From NCBI GenBank assembly GCA_050743125.1, contig JBOGEB010000117.1, positions 1 through 13,524 of the forward strand: DNA of 13,524 nucleotides. Direction: 5' to 3'. This document shows, piece after piece, positions 5,317 to 12,287 of this stretch. The position numbers were made by a program, and so were the translations under genes. Each line of letters begins with the position of its first letter. The first letter of the stretch is position 1. The DNA is from JBOGEB01 sp050743125. Its GTDB lineage: Bacteria; Actinomycetota; Nitriliruptoria; Euzebyales; Egibacteraceae. The notes under the pieces were generated by a model. It was given only the letters and a program-made list of their open reading frames with translations. It did no database searches and was not told the DNA's origin.

Positions 5317-6431
5317 CCCGTACCCTCTGGGTCACCACCGACTTCCCGCCCCGGCCGGGTGGGATCGAGCAGTCCCTCGCGAACCTCCTCGCCCGCCGCC
5401 CCCCCGAGGCCACCCGGGTGCTCGCCGCGCCATGGCCAGGCGGGACCGAGCACGACGCGACCCTTCCTTACCGCGTCGACCGGATCGGGCACCGGCCGCT
5501 CCTGCCTACACCAGCGCTGCGAAGGTGGGTCATAAGGGCCGCGGACGCGCACGCCCCCGACGTGGTCCTTCTGGGGCCCGCCTGGCCGCTCGGGGAACTC
5601 GCGGGGCGCGTTGAACAGCCCACGATCGCGATGAGCTACGGCCACGAGGCGGGGATGGTGCGGGTGGGTCTCGGGCCGCTGATCCGCCGGCTCCGCCGGT
5701 CGACGGTGGTGACGGTGGTCAGCGCGTTCACCCGCTCGCTGCTCGAACCGTGGCTCGCCCCGCACACTCGCGTCGAGCTCCTCCCGCCGGGCGTCGATGT
5801 CGACATGTTCCACCCGGGCGTCGATGGAGCCCCCGTCCGGGCTCGGCACGGCATCGCCGCCGACCGGCCGCTCGTCGTGTGCATCTCGCGGCTCGTCCCG
5901 CGCAAGGGGCAGGACGTCCTCGTCGAGGCGTGGCCCCTGGTGACCGCGGCGGTGCCGGGCGCCCATCTGCTCATCGCTGGCACCGGTCCGCGCGAGGCCG
6001 TGCTCCACGGGCGGGTGCGCCAGCTCGGCCTTCACCGGGACGTCACCCTGACTGGGGAGCTGGCCTGGGGCGACCTGCCCGCCTACTACGCCGCCGGGGA
6101 CGTGTTCGCGATGCCCTGCCGAACGCGGCTTGGCGGCCTGGACGTCGAGGGGCTCGGCATGGTCTACCTCGAGGCGCAGGCGTGCGGCGTCCCGGTCGTC
6201 GCCGGCCGCTCGGGTGGGGCGCCCGAGGCGGTCGTCGATGGCGAGACCGGTCACGTCGTCGATGGGGCGGACCCCGCGGGGGTCCGAAGGGCGATCGTCA
6301 GCCTGCTCCGCGATCCCGACCGCCGGGCCGCGATGGGGAGGGCGGGCCGGGCGTTCGTCGAGCGCCGCTGGTCCTGGTCACAGATCTCCCACCGCCTCGA
6401 CGAGTTGCTCGCCGATCTGGCCGGGACGTGA
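5313..6431 (+). CDS. pimB: GT4 glycosyltransferase, PimB-like phosphatidylinositol mannoside mannosyltransferase
   Basis: This 372-residue GT-B enzyme begins V-T-T-D-F-P-P-R-P-G-G-I (7-18), the acceptor-side loop of PimB-type enzymes. It continues with G-H-E-A-G, P-P-G-V-D-V-D-M-F-H-P, S-R-L-V-P-R-K-G-Q-D-V-L (from about 192) and I-A-G-T-G-P. The donor-binding E279-x7-E287 pair lies in D-V-E-G-L-G-M-V-Y-L-E-A, preceded by C-R-T-R. These runs match actinobacterial PimB', which adds a GDP-mannose-derived mannose to phosphatidylinositol monomannoside at the inner face of the membrane. The start ATG 5313 overlaps the protease stop by ATGA and has GGGGAG (5301-5306) upstream. A longer frame from 5199 lies inside the protease gene. 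Substrate assignment is by similarity only. Confidence 0.87.
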   Translation: MTRTLWVTTDFPPRPGGIEQSLANLLARRPPEATRVLAAPWPGGTEHDATLPYRVDRIGHRPLLPTPALRRWVIRAADAHAPDVVLLGPAWPLGELAGRVEQPTIAMSYGHEAGMVRVGLGPLIRRLRRSTVVTVVSAFTRSLLEPWLAPHTRVELLPPGVDVDMFHPGVDGAPVRARHGIAADRPLVVCISRLVPRKGQDVLVEAWPLVTAAVPGAHLLIAGTGPREAVLHGRVRQLGLHRDVTLTGELAWGDLPAYYAAGDVFAMPCRTRLGGLDVEGLGMVYLEAQACGVPVVAGRSGGAPEAVVDGETGHVVDGADPAGVRRAIVSLLRDPDRRAAMGRAGRAFVERRWSWSQISHRLDELLADLAGT

Positions 6432-6506
6432 ACGCCGACCCGGCCGGTGTGTCGAGCGCTCCGCGAACGAGATCGCGAAGCTGCACGCCTGGTCGCGCGC
6501 TTGTCC

Positions 6507-6520
6507 GGGACGCGCGTCCC
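6507..6520 (+). terminator. Possible terminator hairpin after pimB
   Basis: GGGACGC-GCGTCCC is a perfect 14-bp palindrome. It can be extended by CC/GG across one bulged C. It lies about 75 bases after the pimB stop and lacks a T-tract. Confidence 0.3.
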
Positions 6521-6602
6521 CGGCTTGGGCAGCCCGGCGTTGCCGACCCCTCATCACGTGGCGGCGACGTCGGTAGGAGTACCGCTGAGCAGGGCAGTTC
6601 TT

Positions 6603-6677
6603 CTGGCGGACGCAGACGAAGCCCACCCTGCCCGTCATGGCTGTCGGCGGTGACCGCGTCTCCGTAGTCTGCGCCAG
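6603..6677 (+). ncRNA. Candidate structured leader RNA with possible pseudoknot
   Basis: CTGG (6603-6606) plus CGCAGAC (6611-6617) pair with GTCTGCGCCAG (6667-6677), giving 11 bp with a 4-base bulge. GGGCAG (6592-6597) can pair with CTGCCC (6628-6633) inside that loop, which would make a pseudoknot. This matches no riboswitch class I know, and chance pairing is possible in GC-rich DNA. Confidence 0.2.
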
Positions 6678-6767
6678 GGGCGCCGCGCTGACCGGCAACC
6701 GCATGGCGGGAGGCTTCACCAACCTGTTGCTGGGTGGTGCAGTGCCTTACGAACGCTTACTGAACCG

Positions 6768-6789
6768 TACAGAAATATGAAAAACTGTA
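6768..6789. promoter_or_regulatory. AT-rich promoter or operator region of the sensor gene
   Basis: TACAG (6768-6772) and CTGTA (6785-6789) form a dyad around a 12-base AT-rich spacer in the least GC-rich part of the window. This is the only plausible promoter area before ATG 6881. No exact TANNNT with a suitable -35 was found. Confidence 0.3.
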
Positions 6790-6880
6790 TCTGCTCTGGT
6801 GGAGCCCGTCGATTTGCCTTCCCGTCACCTGGGTGCATGAATTCCCGCCTGCTACCGACCGCAGGATCGGCGGATCGTAC

Positions 6881-8323
6881 ATGGGACGGTCAGACAACGG
6901 TGACGACCTGGCTGGCGTGTTGACCAGCCGGGCGGCGATGTTTGGCGTCGCTGGCCTGATGGCGCTCACGCTCGTGGGCGCTGGCAGCTGGTTTTGGGGC
7001 CAGCGGACCGGCGCGAGTGAGGCAGTCCGGGACGCCCGAGCGCGGACGGAAACGCTGGCGGCGAGGATCATCCAGGCCAACGTCATCGGCGGCCTCATCG
7101 CCGGAGACGCCACGGCGGTCCAAGCGGTGGACCGGCTGGCCTCCGATCAAGACGAGAAGGTCGTCGGGGTGACCCTGTCGAGCGTCGATGGCCACGCCGT
7201 GTACTCGAAGAACCCGACGGTCCTCGGGACGACCACCCCGCTCAGCGAGGCGGCGCTTCAGTCGCTCCAGGCCGGCCAGCCGTCTGCTGAGCTGGGGATT
7301 CCCTCGAGCCCCAGCGGTGGCCCCGTCCTCCGCGTCAACCATCCCGCCCAGCCGCCCGGCGGTGAGGCGCTGCTCCTGCAGACGGACTACGACTACCGGG
7401 CGGTGACGGCGGACGGCAGGCGGGTGTGGCGGATGTTCGCGCCGGTCACCCTGGGCACGCTCTTCCTCCTCGGCGTCGTGTGGATGTGCCTTGGGTGGGT
7501 CGCGTTACGGCGCCCGCGCAAGGCCCACGGTCCCTTCGGCTCCTTCGAGGCCGCTCCCGGCAACTGGCTTGAGGCCGCGCCGGACATGGCCACCCGGGCG
7601 TTCCAAGCCCCTGAGCCCGCCCCGGCTGGGGTCGCTGCTCGCGTCGAGCCTCAGCCCGACGAGGGTGGGTGGCTCGGCGAGCTGCGGGGTGGCGCGGCTT
7701 GGCCGGCCGGCCCGTTCACCAACCCCGTCCCCGCGGACGATGTGCTCCTGCCCGGCGCGCTCCGGGCAGGGGCACCCGGGCCACGCCACGGCGTGGAGGC
7801 GCTGCGCCCGCTCCCAGCCCCGCAGCCTGAGCCCCACGCGAACGCCAACAGCGCGGCCAGAGGCAACGGCCTGCCCAATGGCAACGGCGCGGCCAGAGAC
7901 AACGGCCTGCCGAACGGCAACGGCAAGCCCCGCAGCCTGGAGACCGCCTTGTCGGGCATGCTCCTGCCCTTGGCCCGGCGGGGCATCGACACGCGGCTCG
8001 ACCTCCCCGCCGGTCTCCGGCTCCCGAGCGACACCGAGGAGCTCCTCCTCTGGACGGCCGAGGAGGCGGTCCAGAACACTGTGGCGCACGGCCAGGCGCA
8101 GACGGTGAAGGTGCGCGTGGACGTTCACGATCACCGCGTCGAGCTCACGGTCGACGACGACGGGCGCGGCTTCGACCCGGATCAGCTGACCAGCCCATCC
8201 CCGAACGGTCAGGTCAGCCTACGTACGCTCACCCAGTTGGCCGCCAACGCCGGTGGCGCTCTGCGCGTCCGCTCCGCCCCCAACCGTGGCACCCGCCTCC
8301 ACCTGGACCTCCCCGCATGCTGA
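6881..8323 (+). CDS. Membrane sensor with histidine-kinase ATPase domain but no phospho-acceptor domain
   Basis: From ATG 6881 it is 480 residues. A GTG at 6833 would add 16 unlikely residues. One membrane helix (about 18-40) is followed by an extracytoplasmic sensor (41-182) with V-V-G-V-T-L...D-G-H-A-V-Y-S-K-N-P-T-V-L-G, typical of actinobacterial NarL-type kinases, and then a second helix (about 187-209). A long Pro/Ala/Gly-rich linker (210-348) ends in two 12-residue Asn-Gly repeats. The C-terminal ATPase domain (about 352-479) has the N-box Asn399, G1 box D426-D-G-R-G-F-D432 and G2 N-R-G-T (468-471). The helices that should carry the H-box histidine between membrane and ATPase are absent, replaced by the linker. 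It may phosphorylate or bind a separate partner, or be a signalling relic. No response regulator is adjacent. A palindromic hairpin follows its stop. Confidence 0.8.
   Translation: MGRSDNGDDLAGVLTSRAAMFGVAGLMALTLVGAGSWFWGQRTGASEAVRDARARTETLAARIIQANVIGGLIAGDATAVQAVDRLASDQDEKVVGVTLSSVDGHAVYSKNPTVLGTTTPLSEAALQSLQAGQPSAELGIPSSPSGGPVLRVNHPAQPPGGEALLLQTDYDYRAVTADGRRVWRMFAPVTLGTLFLLGVVWMCLGWVALRRPRKAHGPFGSFEAAPGNWLEAAPDMATRAFQAPEPAPAGVAARVEPQPDEGGWLGELRGGAAWPAGPFTNPVPADDVLLPGALRAGAPGPRHGVEALRPLPAPQPEPHANANSAARGNGLPNGNGAARDNGLPNGNGKPRSLETALSGMLLPLARRGIDTRLDLPAGLRLPSDTEELLLWTAEEAVQNTVAHGQAQTVKVRVDVHDHRVELTVDDDGRGFDPDQLTSPSPNGQVSLRTLTQLAANAGGALRVRSAPNRGTRLHLDLPAC
7851..7922 (+). repeat. Two tandem 36-bp repeats in the sensor linker
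   Basis: Units 7851-7886 and 7887-7922 differ at three positions. They encode A-R-[GD]-N-G-L-P-N-G-N-G-A type repeats in frame, between the second membrane helix and the ATPase domain. This looks like a recent duplication, able to expand or contract without a frameshift. Confidence 0.85.
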
Positions 8324-8325
8324 GC

Positions 8326-8363
8326 GTGCTGGATCCGCGACGTATGCGTCGCGGATCCAGCAC
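8326..8363. repeat. Palindromic hairpin, copy 2 of the dispersed covarying family
   Basis: GTGCTGGATCCGCGACG (8326-8342) pairs perfectly with 8347-8363 around TATG. The inner 28 bases correspond to copy 1 (3692-3719), with three compensated pair changes and a C-to-T change at the loop that keeps a possible U-G pair. It begins two bases after the sensor stop and lies 35 bases before the uvrC -10, so it is well placed as a terminator. There is no T-tract. Confidence 0.8.
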
Positions 8364-8398
8364 ACACAAGGGGTGCTCGAGGACCGCCGGCCGCCTCT

Positions 8399-8404
8399 TA
8401 CCAT
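8399..8404 (+). promoter_or_regulatory. -10 element for a leaderless uvrC transcript
   Basis: TACCAT (TANNNT) is followed by six bases and then GTG 8411. Transcription would begin at the start codon, and no Shine-Dalgarno is present. No LexA-type dyad was recognised in the 8364-8410 interval. Confidence 0.45.
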
Positions 8405-8410
8405 GGGCTG

Positions 8411-10318
8411 GTGAGCCGCAACCCCGCATACACGTTCAAGCCGGAGCCTGGCACGGTGCCGACCGAGCCGGGCTGCTACCTGTGGCGTGACCGGCATGGG
8501 CGGGTGATCTACGTCGGGAAGGCGAAGAACCTGCGGGCGCGGCTGGCGAGCTACTTCCAAGCGTGGCCGGCGATCCACCAGCGGACGCGCGCGATGCTCG
8601 AGGTGGCGCGAAGCGTCGAGTGGATCGTGTGCGCGAACGAGGTCGAGGCGCTCCACCTGGAGTACAACCTCATCAAGCGGCACCTGCCCCGGTACAACGT
8701 CCGCTACACCGACGACAAGAGCTACCCGTACCTGGCGATCACCGTCGGTGAGGACGTGCCGCGGGCGATGGTGCGGCGGAACCCGGCCAAGGACGGCACC
8801 CGGTACTTCGGCCCCTACGCGCACGCCTACGCGATCCGCGAGACGCTCGACCTCCTGCTCCGCGTCTACCCCGTGCGGACCTGCTCGCAGGGGGTGTTCG
8901 ACCGGTGCCGGCGGTCGGGGCGGCCGTGCCTGCTCCATCACATCGGCCGGTGCGCGGCACCGTGCACCGGCAAAGTGAGCGAGGCGGCGCACCGGGAGCT
9001 GGTCGACGGGCTCATCCATTTCCTCTCCGGCGACACCGAGCAGGTGATCCATGCGCTCACCGAGCGTATGGGGGAGGAGTCGAGCCGGCTCAACTACGAG
9101 GCCGCCGCGAGGATCCGCGACCAGCTCCAGGCGATGCGGACCGCGCTGTCGCGCCAGCAGATGGTGACTGGCCGGGCCGAGGACTTCGACGCGGTCCACC
9201 TCCACGAAGACGACTTGGAGGCTGTGTTCCAGGCGTTCTTCGTCCGTAGAGGCCGAGTCGTCGGCCGCAAGGGCTGGACGGTCGACAAGGTCGAGGACCT
9301 CGACACGCCCGCGCTGCTCGCCCGTTTCCTGATCGAGATGGCGATGGAGCGCTCCGAGGACATCCCCCGCGAGCTCCTGGTCCCGGTCGAGCCGGAGGGC
9401 CTTGACGCTCTGGAGGAGCTGCTCTCCGAGCTGCGCAAGGGTCGTGTCAAGATCCGCGTCCCCCAGCGGGGCGAGAAGCGCGCGCTCCTGGACACCGTGC
9501 GGGAGAACGCGGTGGAGGCGTTCCACCAGCACCGGCTGAAGCGGGCGAAGGACTTCAACGCGCGCAGCCAGGCGTTGAGCGAGCTGCAGGAGGCGCTCGG
9601 CCTGGTCGACGCGCCGCTGCGGATCGAGTGCTACGACATCTCCACGCTCCAGGGCGCGAACTCGGTCGCGTCGATGGTCGTGATGGAGGACGGCCTGCCA
9701 CGGCGCGGTGAGTACCGGCGGTTTCGGATCAAAGGTGTGGAGGGCCAAGACGACTTCGCGATGATGCACGAGGTCATCACCCGCCGGTTCCGCCGGTTTC
9801 TCGAGGAGTCGAGCCAGCCGGCCTCGTCAGGCCGCCGCTTCGCCTACCCGCCGAACCTCGTGATCGTCGACGGGGGCAAGGGGCAGCTGAGCGCGGCGCG
9901 GCGGGCGCTGGACGACCTGGGCGTCGAGGGCGTCGATTTATGCGCGCTGGCCAAGCGGCTCGAGGAGGTCTACTTGCCGGACCGCGACGAGCCGATCCTG
10001 CTCCCGCGCTCCAGCGAGGCCCTCTACCTGCTCCAGCGCATCCGCGACGAGGCCCACCGGTTCGCGGTGACCTACCACCGGACGCTGCGCGGCAAACAGA
10101 TGACCTCCTCCGCGTTCGACGACATCCCCGGCGTCGGCCCGGCCAGACGAAAGGCGCTGCTCGAACGGTTCGGGTCGCTGAAGCGGGTCCGCGAGGCGAC
10201 CGTCTGTGAGCTGGCCGAGGTCACAGGCATCTCCGAGGTGATCGCCCAGCGGATCCACAACCACCTCCACCAAGCGGCCACCGGTGGACGGGGATCGCAA
10301 CGGGCGACGACCGGATGA
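8411..10318 (+). CDS. uvrC: Excinuclease ABC subunit C
   Basis: UvrC makes both incisions in nucleotide excision repair together with UvrB. This 635-residue protein is complete. The GIY-YIG 3'-incision nuclease is at the N-terminus (G21-C-Y, Y34-V-G, R42 in K-N-L-R-A-R-L). A cysteine cluster lies near 157-180 (C-S-Q-G-V-F-D-R-C...C-L-L-H-H...C). The UVR UvrB-binding motif is about 218-250 (L-N-Y-E-A-A-A-R-I-R-D-Q-L). The RNase-H-like 5'-incision domain holds D409 (C-Y-D-I-S), D487 (I-V-D-G-G-K-G-Q-L) and H549 (D-E-A-H-R), and a helix-hairpin-helix tail runs from about 570 to 625 (I-P-G-V-G-P-A-R-R-K-A-L). GTG 8411 is the start, with a leaderless -10 upstream. The stop overlaps rapZ by ATGA. 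The uvrC-rapZ-yvcK order is the usual actinobacterial one. Confidence 0.97.
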   Translation: MSRNPAYTFKPEPGTVPTEPGCYLWRDRHGRVIYVGKAKNLRARLASYFQAWPAIHQRTRAMLEVARSVEWIVCANEVEALHLEYNLIKRHLPRYNVRYTDDKSYPYLAITVGEDVPRAMVRRNPAKDGTRYFGPYAHAYAIRETLDLLLRVYPVRTCSQGVFDRCRRSGRPCLLHHIGRCAAPCTGKVSEAAHRELVDGLIHFLSGDTEQVIHALTERMGEESSRLNYEAAARIRDQLQAMRTALSRQQMVTGRAEDFDAVHLHEDDLEAVFQAFFVRRGRVVGRKGWTVDKVEDLDTPALLARFLIEMAMERSEDIPRELLVPVEPEGLDALEELLSELRKGRVKIRVPQRGEKRALLDTVRENAVEAFHQHRLKRAKDFNARSQALSELQEALGLVDAPLRIECYDISTLQGANSVASMVVMEDGLPRRGEYRRFRIKGVEGQDDFAMMHEVITRRFRRFLEESSQPASSGRRFAYPPNLVIVDGGKGQLSAARRALDDLGVEGVDLCALAKRLEEVYLPDRDEPILLPRSSEALYLLQRIRDEAHRFAVTYHRTLRGKQMTSSAFDDIPGVGPARRKALLERFGSLKRVREATVCELAEVTGISEVIAQRIHNHLHQAATGGRGSQRATTG

Positions 10319-11175
10319 CCCCCCAGATCGTGATCATCACGGGGCTGTCGGGCTCGGGGCTGACGACCACGGCCAAGGTGATGGAGGACATCGGGTACTT
10401 CGCGATCGACAACATCCCGCTCCAGCTGATCGAGCGGGTCGTCGATCTCGCGACGGCGCCGGGGTCCACGGTCGACCGGATCGCGCTCGTGCTCGACGTC
10501 CGGGGCAGGCAGTTCCTCGGGGACCTGCAGAACACGATCACGACGCTCGAGGAGCGGGGGCTGTCGGTCCGCGTGCTCTTTCTGGAGGCGAGCGACGAGA
10601 CGCTCGTGAAGCGCTACGAGCTGGTCCGGCGTACCCACCCGCTGGCCGGCAGCGACCGGGTGCCCGACGGGATCGCCCGGGAGCGGGCGATCCTCGCCGA
10701 CCTGCGGGCCGAGGCCGACCTCGTCATCGACACGACCGACATCAACGTCCACGCGCTGCGCGAGCGGCTGCTCGACGCGTTCGGCGACCAGGCCGACCGC
10801 GGTATGGTCACCAACGTCGTGAGCTTCGGCTTCAAGTACGGGACGCCACGGGACGCGGACGTGGTGCTCGACTGCCGGTTCCTGCCCAACCCGCACTGGG
10901 TCGACGAGCTCCGCCCCTACACCGGCCTCGACGCGCCGGTTCGGGACCACGTGCTCGGCGACCGCCGGGCGCACGAGTTCCTCCAGCTCGTCACCGCCCT
11001 GCTCGACCTGGTCGTCCCGGAGTCGATGAAGGAGGGCAAGCGCTATCTCACGATTGCGATCGGCTGCACTGGGGGGAAGCACCGGTCGGTGGTCCTGGGC
11101 GAGCGGATTGCCGAGCACATCCGCGCGCAGGACGTCGCCGTCCAGGTCGACCACCGTGACCGGCTGAGGGAATGA
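10315..11175 (+). CDS. rapZ: RapZ-family nucleotide-binding protein with altered Walker A
   Basis: This 286-residue protein belongs to the RapZ (YvcJ) family. In E. coli RapZ is an RNA-binding adaptor controlling GlmS and envelope precursor supply. In actinobacteria its role is less clear. The N-terminal P-loop region reads G-L-S-G-S-G-L-T-T (10-18): the lysine position (arginine in many actinobacteria) is Leu16, so ATP binding may be weak. Other features are normal: E-D-I-G-Y-F-A-I-D-N-I-P, L-V-L-D-V-R-G, R-R-T-H-P-L, S-F-G-F-K-Y-G, D-C-R-F-L-P-N-P and the C-terminal I-G-C-T-G-G-K-H-R-S-V. It is translationally coupled to uvrC by ATGA and ends 10 bases before yvcK, so the three genes are probably one operon. 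Confidence 0.94.
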   Translation: MTPQIVIITGLSGSGLTTTAKVMEDIGYFAIDNIPLQLIERVVDLATAPGSTVDRIALVLDVRGRQFLGDLQNTITTLEERGLSVRVLFLEASDETLVKRYELVRRTHPLAGSDRVPDGIARERAILADLRAEADLVIDTTDINVHALRERLLDAFGDQADRGMVTNVVSFGFKYGTPRDADVVLDCRFLPNPHWVDELRPYTGLDAPVRDHVLGDRRAHEFLQLVTALLDLVVPESMKEGKRYLTIAIGCTGGKHRSVVLGERIAEHIRAQDVAVQVDHRDRLRE

Positions 11176-11185
11176 GTCGAGGCAC

Positions 11186-12202
11186 ATGACGGCAAGGGGG
11201 TCCGGGAGCACGCCCCCGACAGGGGACGGTGGCCCCACGATTGTGACGGTCGGAGGCGGGACCGGCAGCTTCGTCCTGCTGTCCGGCCTGCGGCGCTACG
11301 TCCGCAACCTGACCGCGATCGTCGCGATGTCCGACGACGGCGGCTCGACCGGCATCCTGCGCGACGAGCTGGGCGCGCTCCCCCCGGGCGACGTCCGGCA
11401 GTGCCTCGTCGCGCTCTCGCGCTCGCCGCGGCTGCGCGACCTGTTCAACTACCGGTTCGACAAGGGCCGGCTGTCCGGCCACAGCTTCGGCAACCTCTTC
11501 CTCACTGTGCTCGCCGACGTGACCGGCAGCTTCGAGGACGCGGTCCGTGAGGCATCGACGATCCTGTCCATCGAGGGCAACGTCATCCCGGTCACGACCC
11601 ACGACGTCCGCCTGGTCGCCACGCTCGCGAACGGCACGCAGATCATCGGCGAGCACAACGTCACGTCGAGCCGGTTGGTCCCGGGGGCGTTCTGGTTGTC
11701 CCTGGAGCCCGCGGCAGAGGTGAACCCCAGAGCCGCCGAGGCGATCGAATCCGCCGACATGGTCGTCGTCTGCCCCGGCAACCTCTACGCGAGCGTGATC
11801 CCCCACCTGCTCGTCGAGGGCGTCGCTGCCGCGGTCAGAGCAAGCCCTGCCCGGAAGGTGCTCGTGACCCCGCTCATGAACAAGGTGGAGCACACCGCCG
11901 GCTTCATGGTCCACGACTACGTGGAGGAGATCGAGCGGTACGCCAGCGGGCACGTGTTCGACTACGTCGTCTACAACACGACGACGCCACCGACCAATGT
12001 ACTCGAGCGCTACCAGGAGGAGGGTGAGCCGGTCGGCTACGACGAGCGGAAGATGGCTGGCGCGCACTACACGCCGGTCGGCGGCGACCTTCTCTCGCGG
12101 AGCCTCGCGGAGGTCACGAGGGGCGACCTCATCCGCCGCACGCTCATCCGCCACGACCCCGATCAAATCGCCCGGCGGATCATGCAGCTCTACTGGGGGT
12201 AA
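11186..12202 (+). CDS. yvcK: YvcK/CofD-like protein (gluconeogenesis factor family)
   Basis: This 338-residue CofD-fold protein of the YvcK/CuvA family binds UDP-sugars. It affects cell shape and carbon-source adaptation in Bacillus and mycobacteria (family knowledge). After a Gly/Pro-rich leader of about 17 residues come V-G-G-G-T-G-S-F (22-29), S-D-D-G-G-S-T-G-I-L-R (50-60), L-P-P-G-D-V-R-Q-C-L and G-H-S-F-G-N-L-F. The later C-P-G-N-L-Y-A-S-V-I-P-H-L-L-V loop is usually G-P-G-S in the family. Next are T-P-L-M-N-K and the D-Y-V-V-Y-N segment. ATG 11186 has a weak GAGG a few bases upstream and lies 10 bases after rapZ. In most actinobacteria whiA follows directly. Here an 85-base gap leads to gap instead. 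Confidence 0.94.
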   Translation: MTARGSGSTPPTGDGGPTIVTVGGGTGSFVLLSGLRRYVRNLTAIVAMSDDGGSTGILRDELGALPPGDVRQCLVALSRSPRLRDLFNYRFDKGRLSGHSFGNLFLTVLADVTGSFEDAVREASTILSIEGNVIPVTTHDVRLVATLANGTQIIGEHNVTSSRLVPGAFWLSLEPAAEVNPRAAEAIESADMVVVCPGNLYASVIPHLLVEGVAAAVRASPARKVLVTPLMNKVEHTAGFMVHDYVEEIERYASGHVFDYVVYNTTTPPTNVLERYQEEGEPVGYDERKMAGAHYTPVGGDLLSRSLAEVTRGDLIRRTLIRHDPDQIARRIMQLYWG

Positions 12203-12220
12203 ATGGTCCGGCCTCTTCGC

Positions 12221-12226
12221 TAGAGT
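12221..12226 (+). promoter_or_regulatory. Probable -10 of the gap-pgk operon
   Basis: TAGAGT (TANNNT) in the 85-base yvcK-gap interval predicts a start near 12233. The leader of about 55 bases carries CAGGGA before ATG 12288. It would give glycolytic genes a promoter separate from the uvrC operon. Confidence 0.4.
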
Positions 12227-12287
12227 GAGTCCCCAGGGAAGCCATTCACCGACCACACCGCCACGACCGGGGAGTGAGAGCAGGGAC

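Larger units (their letters stand above)
6432..6880. other. 449-bp non-coding stretch between pimB and the sensor gene
   Basis: No frame here has family-like residues or a good ribosome binding site. Visible items are a GGGACGC-GCGTCCC palindrome (6507-6520), possibly terminating pimB, and a possible stem 6603-6617/6667-6677 crossed by 6592-6597/6628-6633. A CACCAACC/GGGTGGTG hairpin (about 6717-6739) is followed by an AT-rich island from about 6750 to 6793, unlike the rest of the window and probably the sensor promoter. A 46-codon frame from ATG 6637 to TGA exists but has weaker third-position bias and no ribosome binding site. Confidence 0.5.

Noticed and set aside
6685..6760. Resemblance to a SAM-type riboswitch (CCGGCAACC-like run)
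   Set aside because: Only a short run matches. The surrounding conserved helices of SAM riboswitches are not present.
6637..6780. 46-codon small open frame ATG 6637 to TGA
   Set aside because: No ribosome binding site, weaker third-position G/C bias than real genes nearby, and it overlaps the possible RNA structure.
8219..9769. 516-codon minus-strand open frame
   Set aside because: Antisense shadow of uvrC. Low-complexity His/Arg/Val-rich translation without domains.
11997..12287. 97-residue extension of GAPDH
   Set aside because: It would lie out of frame inside yvcK. The enzyme begins normally at 12288 with I-N-G-F-G-R-I-G.
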